Assembly (NCBI GenBank): GCA_030538335.1 | Contig: JAUNUE010000122.1 | Span: 1-5,702 of the forward strand | Reading direction: 5' to 3' | Source of the DNA: Allobrachymonas sp. | GTDB taxonomy: Bacteria; Pseudomonadota; Gammaproteobacteria; Burkholderiales; Burkholderiaceae_C | Length of the DNA: 5,702 nt | In this document: positions 1-5,702 of the stretch, one piece after another | How the letters are laid out: the number at the start of each line of letters is the position of its first letter | Numbering within the stretch: the stretch's first letter is position 1 | Position numbers and translations under genes: made by a program | Notes under the pieces: model-generated | Told to the model about the DNA's origin: nothing | The model's database searches: none | The model's input: only the letters and a program-made list of their open reading frames with translations

Positions 1-1000
1 CTACGGCGTCGATGCGGTAGCCGTTGCCGTCGATGATGGTGCCGTCCATTTCCTTGGCCAAGGCTTGCGCGACAGCACACAGGCGCTGGAAGGGTTGCTG
101 ATCGGCGGGCACCTGCGGAATGTCCAGGCACAGCAAGACCTCGTTGACGGCAGATTGCTCCAGGTCTTCGGCCAGTGCAGCCTGGGTATCGAACTCCAAG
201 CTCAACATGGGCGGGTCGCCCGGCACTTCGGCTGGCAGCACCATGCGCCCCGGCAAGGCGCCCGCCACAAAGCCGTGGCGCATGGCGACTTGCTGCAGGT
301 AGCCCGTGCTCCACGCCGCGCCGCGCGCGCGCAGCACAAAGCTCAAACGCGCGTCGTTGGTGCTGGCGAACTGATCCAGTTCGCGGGCGCGCGCCACCTC
401 TTCGATCATGTCGGGGAAATGCGGCGTGCCGTTCACGCCATCGGCAAAGGCCTGCGCCTTGAGCGTGAATTCTGAAAAACCGATGTCGTTGAGCGCACCC
501 GCGCGGTTGGCGAGTTGCACCCCGGTCTGGAAGGCGTCGTAGTGCTGCCCGGCCTGTGGCAGCTCCCAATTCTGCGTCAGCGTGTTGCGCCCCTCCACGG
601 CAAAGGGCTTGTCGCCCACACGGCGCGATGCGGGCAAGGCCGCCAGCGCGGCTTCGCCACTGACTACAGCACCCGCATCCAGTTCGATGCTGGCAATGGC
701 ATCGATCAAGGGGTCAAGTGGTTTTTTGTCGAGCGCAGCGCTTTGCGACAGGCCTTGCGCGGCCAGGTCGGCAGGCCGCATGCGCACGGGCGTGTCTGCT
801 GAGGCGTCGGCATCGTCATCAAGCACCGGGGCAAAGTTGGAGTCCCAATTGTCTGCCTGCGCTGCGACAGCCTCGGGCGGCGGCGCAGGCTCTGCCGTAC
901 GCGGGCGGTTTTTGCGCGCCTCCCACGCATTGTGCGCAACCAGGCCGAGCAATACCGCGGCGCCCGCAGCGGCCAGACCAAGTTGCAAAGAAACGCTCAT
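1..1000 (-). CDS. zipA: Cell division protein ZipA, FtsZ-binding membrane anchor (3' end cut off by window edge)
   Basis: ZipA tethers FtsZ filaments to the inner membrane and stabilises the early Z-ring. The frame is open from the ATG at 998-1000 to the window edge, giving 333 visible codons with no stop. The N-terminus fits the family: a short periplasmic start, one hydrophobic helix at about residues 5-22, then a cytoplasmic basic patch (EARKNRPR, 27-34) and a short Pro/Ala/Asp-rich linker to about residue 90. Residues 216-333 resemble the ZipA C-terminal FtsZ-binding domain: the helix around GYLQQVAMRHGF (233-244), strand EVLLCLDIP (287-295), the following helix with MDGTIIDG (318-325), and YRI. 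About 20-30 C-terminal residues are probably missing. Residues 90-215 look folded rather than linker-like. The start is chosen because the peptide MSVSLQLGLAAAG fits the family and no ATG/GTG/TTG lies upstream before the in-frame TGA; the Shine-Dalgarno is weak. It lies 74 bp downstream of smc on the same strand, as in many betaproteobacteria. An unrelated single-pass protein is unlikely. Confidence 0.85.
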   Translation of the reverse strand, partial: MSVSLQLGLAAAGAAVLLGLVAHNAWEARKNRPRTAEPAPPPEAVAAQADNWDSNFAPVLDDDADASADTPVRMRPADLAAQGLSQSAALDKKPLDPLIDAIASIELDAGAVVSGEAALAALPASRRVGDKPFAVEGRNTLTQNWELPQAGQHYDAFQTGVQLANRAGALNDIGFSEFTLKAQAFADGVNGTPHFPDMIEEVARARELDQFASTNDARLSFVLRARGAAWSTGYLQQVAMRHGFVAGALPGRMVLPAEVPGDPPMLSLEFDTQAALAEDLEQSAVNEVLLCLDIPQVPADQQPFQRLCAVAQALAKEMDGTIIDGNGYRIDAV

Positions 1001-1074
1001 GAAAGATGAAGATCCGTACAGATGGGCAGGGACAAATCCTGTTCAGCCGCTATCTTATGCGATTCACGCAAGAT
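1001..1074 (-). other. smc-zipA intergenic gap, no terminator seen
   Basis: This 74-bp gap separates the smc stop codon from the zipA start codon. I see no GC-rich hairpin followed by a T-run on the minus strand, so read-through from smc into zipA is likely. A TAAGAT box (minus strand, 1050-1055 region) has no acceptable -35 partner. Only a distant GGAT (about 11 nt upstream of the zipA ATG) could act as a weak Shine-Dalgarno. Confidence 0.5.
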
Positions 1075-1081
1075 TCACGCA
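1061..1081. repeat. 10-bp tandem direct repeat across the smc stop codon
   Basis: The plus-strand sequence GATTCACGCA occurs at 1061-1070 and again at 1072-1081, separated by one base. The right-hand copy contains the smc TGA stop (minus strand, 1077-1075) and the last codons of the gene. The left-hand copy lies just after the stop. This looks like a small slippage duplication of the 3' end of smc. A functional site is possible but unsupported. Confidence 0.7.
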
Positions 1082-4000
1082 TGCGCCATATGCACGGCGG
1101 CATCCATATCAACGGCCACCACACGCGACACGCCCTGCTCCTGCATGGTCACGCCGATCAGTTGCTCGGCCATTTCCATCGTGATCTTGTTGTGGCTGAT
1201 GAACAGGAATTGGGTTTCGTCGCTCATGCGTGACACCAGCTTGGCATAACGCTCGGTGTTGGCGTCGTCCAGCGGGGCATCGACCTCATCGAGCAGGCAG
1301 AACGGTGCCGGGTTCAACTGGAAGATGGCAAACACCAGCGCGATGGCGGTGAGCGCTTTTTCGCCGCCCGAGAGCAGGTGGATGGTCTGGTTCTTCTTGC
1401 CCGGCGGTTGCGCCATGACCTGCACGCCCGCGTCGAGGATTTCTTCGCCCGTCATGATGAGCTTGGCCTGCCCGCCCCCGAACAACTCGGGGAACATCTT
1501 GCCAAAGTGCTCGTTCACGGTCTCGAAGGTGGAGCCGAGCAATTCGCGCGTTTCGGCGTCGATCTTGCGGATGGCGTCTTCGAGCGTATCAATGGCGTCG
1601 TTCAAGTCGGCCGACTGCGCATCGAGAAAGCCCTTGCGCTCGCGCGATGCGTTCAGCTCCTGCATGGCGGCCAGGTTCACCGGGCCGAGGGCGGCAATGT
1701 CGCGCTGGATGCGGTCGATTTCGCCTTGCAGGCCAGACAGTTTGATGCTTTCGTCGGCAATGCTTTGCGCCAGCGCGGCTTCATCCACTTCAGCCTCGGC
1801 CAGCGATTGCGCGTATTGCTCCATGCCGATGCGCGCGGCCTGCTCCTTGAGTTGCAACTCGGTGATGCGGTTGCGCAGCGGCTCCAGTTCACGCTCCAGC
1901 GACAGGCGGCGTTCATCGCTGGCGCGCAGCTTGGCAGTCAGGTCTTCGTAGTTGCTGCGCTGCGCGCCCAGGTGCTGCTCGCGCTCAAGCTTGCGTGCCA
2001 GCGCATCTTGCAGGCCGTTTTGCGCCGTCACCGCCGTGAGCGCCTCCAGGTCGCGGCGGCCCTGCTCCTGCTCAGAAGCCAATGCCTGCAACTGCTGCAC
2101 GGCGCTGCTGATAGTGCGCTGCAACTCTGCGGAACGCGCCTGCAAGGTGCGCCGGGCAAAAACGGCCTCTTGCGATTGGCGCTCGAGCGCACGCTGCTGC
2201 TCGCGCTGCGCGTTCAACTGGCGCTCGGCTTCCATCACGGTTTCGTCCAGCCGGGCGTGCTGCTCCTGCTCTTGCGCCAGTTGCTGGTCGAGCTCTTCAA
2301 ACTTCGCTTCAGCCGTAGCGCGCCGCTCCTGCAAATCCTGCAGCACGGCGTCGGTTTCTGCCAGATCAGCACCGATCTGCTCGTTGCGCACGCGGGTCTG
2401 CTCGGCCTGTTGCGTGAGGCGCAGCACATCCACCTGCAGGGCATGGTGACTGGCCTGGCATTCGCTCGATTCGCGCCGTGCGCCGCCCAGGCGCTGGCTG
2501 GCGTCGGCATAGACACTTTCGGCACGCGCCAATGTGGTGCGGCATTCTTCGTGGATCAGTTGCTGGGCACGCAGGGATTTTTCGAGGTTTTCGATCTCCT
2601 GCGCCCGCGCCAGCAGACCCGCCTGCTCGCTGTCTTGCGCATAAAAATCGACGCTGTGCTGGGTCACGGCGTGGCCGCTTTGCACATAGATGGCTTCACC
2701 CGGCTGCAACTGCTTGCGCTGCGCCAGGGCGTCTTCGAGTGTGGCGGCGGTGTAGCAACCGTGCAGCCAGTCGGTGAGCAGTGCTTTCAGCCCAGCATCG
2801 TGCAGGCGCAGCAGCTCCACCATATGCGGCAACGCCTTGGCCGCGTCGGGCGCTGCGGCCACGGGCGAGACATAAAAACTCAGTTTGGCGGGCGGCGCAT
2901 CGCTGGCAAAGGCGCGCACGGTCTCCAGCCGCCCGACTTCAAGCGCACCCATGCGCTCGCGCAGCGCGGCTTCAATCGCATGTTCCCAGCCTGGCTGCAC
3001 GTGCAGCCGCGACCACAGGCCCTGCATCTCGGCCAGACCGTGCTTTTGCAGCCAGGGGCTGAGCTTGCCGCTGGTGCGCACCTTGTCTTGCAGGGCTTTC
3101 AGTGCCTCCAGCCGCGCGGCCAAGTCGGCCTGCTTGCGCGTTTCGTCGTTGAGCGCCTGCTGCGCCGTGCGGCGCTGCTCATCCAGTTGCGGCACGCTGT
3201 CCTGCAGCTCGGTTACGCGCGCCAGCAGTATTTCGAGCTGCTCACCGCTGCTGGCCAGTTGCGTCTGCATTTGCGAGAGTTGCGTGGCCTCGGGCGCAGC
3301 CAGCGCGTTGCGGTCGGTTTGCAGGCGTTCGCGGCGCTGGTTCTGCTGGCGCAGTTGTTCGTCGATGCTGCGCTGCTCGGCCGCCAACACCTGAATTTGC
3401 TGCTGCACCTGCACCACGCTGCTGCGCTGGGTGTTGGCCTTTTGCTGGGCGGCGCGCAAAGCCTCTTCGAGTGCGGGCTGTTGCTGCGCCTGCTCTTCCA
3501 ACTGCGCGGCCAGCACCGTGGCCTGCTCTTCTGATTCGGCATCCTGCACGGCCAAGGTTTCGCTTTCTTGCACGGCCTCTTGCTGGCGGTTTTGCCAATG
3601 CGTGGTCTGCTCGGCCAGTTGCTGCAGGCGCTGTTCGGCGCGCTGGCGGTTTTCGACCACAAAGCGGATTTCGGCTTCGAGCTTGCCAACTTCGGCGGTG
3701 ATTTCGTACAGCAGGCCCTGCGCCTGGTTGACCTGGTCACCCGCCGCGTAATGCGCCTGGCGAATGGTTTCGAGTTCGGCCTCGACGTGGCGCACGTCAG
3801 CCATGCGGGCTTCGAGCGCCGTGTGCGCCTCCTGCACGGCGGTCTTGATGCCGTCCTGGTCGGCAGCCGCGTCAGCACGCTTGAGGTACCACAACTGGTG
3901 CTGGCGGCGTGCGCCAGTGTCGTGCAGCGTCTGGTACTGCTGCGCCACCTCAGCCTGCTGCTCAAGCTTGTCGAGGTTGGCGTTGAGTTCGCGCAGGATG

Positions 4001-4587
4001 TCTTCCACCCGCGTGAGGTTTTCACGCGTGTCGGCCAGGCGGTTTTCGGTTTCGCGGCGGCGCTCTTTGTATTTGCTCACGCCCGCAGCTTCTTCAAGGA
4101 ACAGGCGCAACTCCTCAGGGCGGCTCTCGATAATGCGGCTGATCGTGCCCTGGCCGATGATGGCGTAGGCGCGCGGCCCCAGGCCCGTGCCGAGGAACAC
4201 ATCCTGCACGTCGCGGCGGCGCACCGGCTGGCTGTTGATGAAATAGCTGCTGCCTCCTTCGCGCGTGAGCACGCGCTTGACGGCGATTTCGGCAAACTCG
4301 TTCCACTGGCCGCCTGCGCGGTGGTCGGTGTTGTCAAACACCAGCTCCACACTGCTGCGGCTGGCCGGTTTGCGCGTGGTGGTGCCGTTGAAGATCACGT
4401 CCTGCATCGACTCGCCACGCAACTCGCTGGCCTTGCTTTCGCCCAGCACCCAGCGCACCGCGTCGATGATGTTGGATTTGCCGCAGCCATTGGGGCCGAC
4501 TACGCCCACGCGCTGGCCGGGCAAGGCCAGGTTGGTGGGCTCAGCAAACGACTTGAAGCCGGAAAGTTTGATCGATGTAAGACGCAC
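1075..4587 (-). CDS. smc: Chromosome segregation/condensation ATPase Smc
   Basis: Smc is the ATPase of the bacterial condensin. It dimerises at its hinge, binds ScpA/ScpB at its heads and extrudes or clamps DNA loops to organise and resolve sister chromosomes. The 1170-residue length is normal for the family. The N-terminal head has Walker A GPNGCGKS (31-38), the R-loop region ELRGES (55-60) and the Q-loop IIGQG (143-147). Coiled coil runs from about 170 to 505, the hinge from about 520 to 650, and the returning coil from about 655 to 1010. The C-terminal head has signature motif LSGGE (1072-1076), Walker B FCLLDE (1096-1101), D-loop APLDD and switch histidine SHNK (H1132). All catalytic residues are present, so the protein should be active. 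The GTG start is the only option, because an in-frame TGA (4594-4596) lies two codons upstream and the family N-terminus (KLSGFKSF) follows at once. scpA/scpB are not in the window. The coils are strikingly glutamine-rich. Confidence 0.97.
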   Translation of the reverse strand: MRLTSIKLSGFKSFAEPTNLALPGQRVGVVGPNGCGKSNIIDAVRWVLGESKASELRGESMQDVIFNGTTTRKPASRSSVELVFDNTDHRAGGQWNEFAEIAVKRVLTREGGSSYFINSQPVRRRDVQDVFLGTGLGPRAYAIIGQGTISRIIESRPEELRLFLEEAAGVSKYKERRRETENRLADTRENLTRVEDILRELNANLDKLEQQAEVAQQYQTLHDTGARRQHQLWYLKRADAAADQDGIKTAVQEAHTALEARMADVRHVEAELETIRQAHYAAGDQVNQAQGLLYEITAEVGKLEAEIRFVVENRQRAEQRLQQLAEQTTHWQNRQQEAVQESETLAVQDAESEEQATVLAAQLEEQAQQQPALEEALRAAQQKANTQRSSVVQVQQQIQVLAAEQRSIDEQLRQQNQRRERLQTDRNALAAPEATQLSQMQTQLASSGEQLEILLARVTELQDSVPQLDEQRRTAQQALNDETRKQADLAARLEALKALQDKVRTSGKLSPWLQKHGLAEMQGLWSRLHVQPGWEHAIEAALRERMGALEVGRLETVRAFASDAPPAKLSFYVSPVAAAPDAAKALPHMVELLRLHDAGLKALLTDWLHGCYTAATLEDALAQRKQLQPGEAIYVQSGHAVTQHSVDFYAQDSEQAGLLARAQEIENLEKSLRAQQLIHEECRTTLARAESVYADASQRLGGARRESSECQASHHALQVDVLRLTQQAEQTRVRNEQIGADLAETDAVLQDLQERRATAEAKFEELDQQLAQEQEQHARLDETVMEAERQLNAQREQQRALERQSQEAVFARRTLQARSAELQRTISSAVQQLQALASEQEQGRRDLEALTAVTAQNGLQDALARKLEREQHLGAQRSNYEDLTAKLRASDERRLSLERELEPLRNRITELQLKEQAARIGMEQYAQSLAEAEVDEAALAQSIADESIKLSGLQGEIDRIQRDIAALGPVNLAAMQELNASRERKGFLDAQSADLNDAIDTLEDAIRKIDAETRELLGSTFETVNEHFGKMFPELFGGGQAKLIMTGEEILDAGVQVMAQPPGKKNQTIHLLSGGEKALTAIALVFAIFQLNPAPFCLLDEVDAPLDDANTERYAKLVSRMSDETQFLFISHNKITMEMAEQLIGVTMQEQGVSRVVAVDMDAAVHMAHA

Positions 4588-4711
4588 GGTGATTCAGCAG
4601 CAAACAAGGCCGGGGCAGCGGCATTCTCCCGACAGGAAAAGGATAAAACGGTGCATCATACCCGCAGCGTGCGTGCTGTTACCGCAGCAAGTTTCCCGCC
4701 TGTTTTAACAG
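4588..4711 (-). other. azlD-smc intergenic region and smc leader
   Basis: This 124-bp gap separates the azlD stop from the smc GTG and contains the candidate promoter. No strong Shine-Dalgarno precedes the GTG: the bases just upstream read GCTGCTGAATCACC. A weak hairpin (GCCG, 6-nt loop, CGGC; 4609-4622) lies in the leader. A short imperfect-loop palindrome CTGTTTTAACAG (4700-4711) directly follows azlD, but it has only 5-bp arms and no T-run, so I do not call it a terminator. Confidence 0.5.
4655..4682 (-). promoter_or_regulatory. Candidate sigma70-type promoter for smc(-zipA)
   Basis: Read on the minus strand, a -10 box TATGAT (4660-4655, five of six consensus bases) is preceded by a 16-bp spacer and a -35 box GTAACA (4682-4677, four of six). 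Transcription would start near 4648 and leave a leader of about 60 nt before the smc GTG. The boxes lie in the only sizeable gap upstream of smc, just after azlD ends, which is where a promoter would be expected. The match is by eye only, and read-through from azlCD cannot be excluded. Confidence 0.5.
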
Positions 4712-5065
4712 CTATGCAGCAGCCAGATACTGCAAAGCCCCAAACACCAGCACGCCCGCCAAGGTAGGTAGCGCCGTGCCACCTGCCAGCTTGCGCACCA
4801 GCGCAATGGCTGCCAGCGCGGCCAGGATGCGTGCGGCAGGCAACAGCGGTTGTGCGACGGCCACCTGCGACCAAAGCGAGGCGACAATCAATGCGCCAAT
4901 GGCGGCTGGCCCCAGGCCAGCGAGCGCCTGGCGCAGGCGGGGCGGCAGGCTTTCTGCCCCGCCTTTGCTGTGCCACAGCATCGGCCACAGCCGCGTGGCA
5001 AAGGTGCCAATGCCGCAGGCCAGTGCAATCCAGAACAAGGTGCCGGGTTGGGTGTTGGGGTTCAT
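4712..5065 (-). CDS. azlD: AzlD-family small membrane subunit of amino-acid exporter
   Basis: AzlD (YgaH-like) proteins pair with AzlC (YgaZ-like) proteins to export branched-chain amino acids and related compounds across the inner membrane. The 117-residue length is typical. Three to four hydrophobic segments are visible, at roughly residues 9-30, 50-66, 76-92 and 98-116. Family hallmarks are the early Gly/Thr/Arg segment GIGTFATRLWP (18-28), the loop LPPRLRQAL (40-48) and GPAAIGALIVASL (52-64). The ATG at 5063-5065 is chosen because it overlaps the azlC stop in an ATGA junction and has a good Shine-Dalgarno 8 nt upstream; the frame stays open further upstream, but that stretch is azlC in another frame. 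The gene ends with TAG at 4712-4714. The transported substrate cannot be told from sequence alone. Confidence 0.85.
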   Translation of the reverse strand: MNPNTQPGTLFWIALACGIGTFATRLWPMLWHSKGGAESLPPRLRQALAGLGPAAIGALIVASLWSQVAVAQPLLPAARILAALAAIALVRKLAGGTALPTLAGVLVFGALQYLAAA

Positions 5066-5702
5066 GCCTGTGTCTCCTTGATCTGATTGGGCGTGGGCGC
5101 CTGCAAAGCGCTGACGAGGCCGCCTGCGGCCATGCCGCCCAGCATGGCCCAATGCGCGGGCAAAACCAGCAGCAGCAAGGCGGTTGCAAGCATAGCCACC
5201 GCCATCACCTGCCAGCGGCTGTGCGCGAGCAGTTCCAGCAACAGCGCAAAAAACAGTGCGGGCAAGACGAAGTTGAGCGTGATTTGCAGCCACTGCGCCT
5301 GCTGGCTGATCTGGTGCCCGAGAATGGCACCAATGGCCGTGCCGCCTACCCATGAAGAATACGACCCGAGTTGCAGGCCCAGGTACCAGGTTTCGCGCTG
5401 GGGTGCAGGCACGCGCTCGGCGCTGCCCATGGCGGTGGCAAAGACTTCATCCGTCAACCCCGCAGCCAGCAAAGGCAGCGGCCAACGCCGCTTGTGCACC
5501 GTGAGTTTGGGCAACAGCGACGGGCCGTAAAACAGATGGCGCACATTCATCAGCACCACCGTGGTGATGATGGTCCAGGCCGAAGCACCGCTGGCCAGCA
5601 AGGTCACGAGCACGAACTGACCTGCGCCTGCGTAGACCATGATCGACACCAGCACGGCCATCCACGGCGCCACACCCGCCTGGATGGCCGCAATACCAAA
5701 CG
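5062..5702 (-). CDS. azlC: AzlC-family large membrane subunit of amino-acid exporter (N-terminus outside window)
   Basis: AzlC (YgaZ-like) is the main membrane subunit of a two-component exporter for branched-chain amino acids. The window shows 212 residues ending at TGA 5062-5064. The frame is still open at the right edge, where it reads FGIAAIQAGV, so a GTG at 5671-5673 is an internal valine and not the start. Roughly 20-30 N-terminal residues should be missing, given family lengths of about 230-240. In visible numbering, hallmarks are VYAGAGQF (22-29), the NVRHLFYGPSLLP segment (52-64) and LTDEVFATA (82-90). Hydrophobic segments lie near 12-34, 40-52, 76-92, 106-130, 138-158, 164-181 and 184-198. 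It overlaps azlD by 4 bp in an operon. The promoter lies outside the window. Older annotations may label this family as an ABC permease, but no ABC ATPase is present here. Confidence 0.88.
   Translation of the reverse strand, partial: FGIAAIQAGVAPWMAVLVSIMVYAGAGQFVLVTLLASGASAWTIITTVVLMNVRHLFYGPSLLPKLTVHKRRWPLPLLAAGLTDEVFATAMGSAERVPAPQRETWYLGLQLGSYSSWVGGTAIGAILGHQISQQAQWLQITLNFVLPALFFALLLELLAHSRWQVMAVAMLATALLLLVLPAHWAMLGGMAAGGLVSALQAPTPNQIKETQA
5074..5079 (-). promoter_or_regulatory. Shine-Dalgarno site of azlD inside the azlC 3' end
   Basis: On the minus strand AAGGAG (5079-5074) lies 8 nt before the azlD ATG, and the same bases encode Lys-Glu near the end of AzlC. Together with the ATGA stop/start overlap, this fixes the azlD start and implies coupled translation of the two subunits. 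Confidence 0.8.

Noticed and set aside
65..475. A 136-codon plus-strand open frame at the left end
   Set aside because: It is codon-aligned antisense to zipA, whose protein matches a known family. The plus-strand product looks like random composition.
1046..1081. Possible zipA promoter with TAAGAT as -10 box
   Set aside because: The hexamers at 16-18 bp upstream match TTGACA at only about two positions, so the box is not credible by itself.
1378..3534. A 718-codon open frame on the plus strand across smc
   Set aside because: It is exactly codon-aligned antisense to smc. Stops there would need TTA, CTA or TCA codons in smc, which this high-GC gene almost never uses. The translation is a Leu/Arg/Gln/His-rich mirror of the coiled coil with no recognisable domain. 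The minus-strand Smc has every family motif.
4700..4711. Palindrome CTGTTTTAACAG right after azlD, as terminator or operator
   Set aside because: It has arms of 5 bp with a 2-nt loop and no following T-run. It is too small for an intrinsic terminator and matches no regulator site I can name.
3568..4767. A 399-codon open frame on the plus strand over the smc 5' end and azlD
   Set aside because: It is the same kind of antisense shadow, running through the smc head domain, the intergenic gap and part of azlD with no family resemblance.
5066..5353. A longer version of the AzlD reading frame beginning at 5353
   Set aside because: The extra N-terminal part is azlC read in another frame, without membrane segments. 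The ATG at 5065 has a good Shine-Dalgarno and the stop/start overlap typical of this gene pair.
5671..5673. GTG as the start of azlC
   Set aside because: The frame continues upstream to the window edge with family-like residues (FGIAAIQAGV), so this codon is internal.

Overview
The window is an ordinary-looking stretch of high-GC bacterial chromosome that is densely coding on the minus strand. The protein sequences, the G/C-rich third codon positions and the order smc then zipA point to a betaproteobacterium of the order Burkholderiales, most likely family Comamonadaceae (Acidovorax/Comamonas-like). This placement comes from remembered family resemblance, not from a search.

Reading in the direction of transcription (right to left), the right end (5062-5702) holds the 3' part of an AzlC-type membrane protein whose N-terminus lies outside the window. 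It overlaps by 4 bp (ATGA) with a small AzlD-type membrane protein (4712-5065). Together they form a two-component amino-acid exporter of the branched-chain (AzlCD / YgaZH) kind. A 124-bp gap (4588-4711) follows and carries a plausible sigma70-type promoter. Next is a full-length smc gene (1075-4587, GTG start), encoding the chromosome-condensation ATPase with complete head motifs, two coiled-coil arms and a hinge. After a 74-bp gap without a recognisable terminator comes zipA (1000 to beyond position 1), encoding a membrane-anchored FtsZ-binding division protein whose last residues are cut off by the window edge. In related genomes ligA usually follows zipA, but it is not visible here.

Functionally, smc and zipA link chromosome organisation to Z-ring assembly and are probably co-transcribed. 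The azlCD pair is a separate transport function that happens to lie upstream. No RNA genes, mobile elements, CRISPR arrays or plus-strand genes could be supported. The long plus-strand open frames across smc are antisense shadows. I do not see a convincing undescribed system. The points most worth a second look are the structured-looking middle segment of ZipA, the divergent hinge of Smc, and the smc leader, which has no evident Shine-Dalgarno and contains small open frames.
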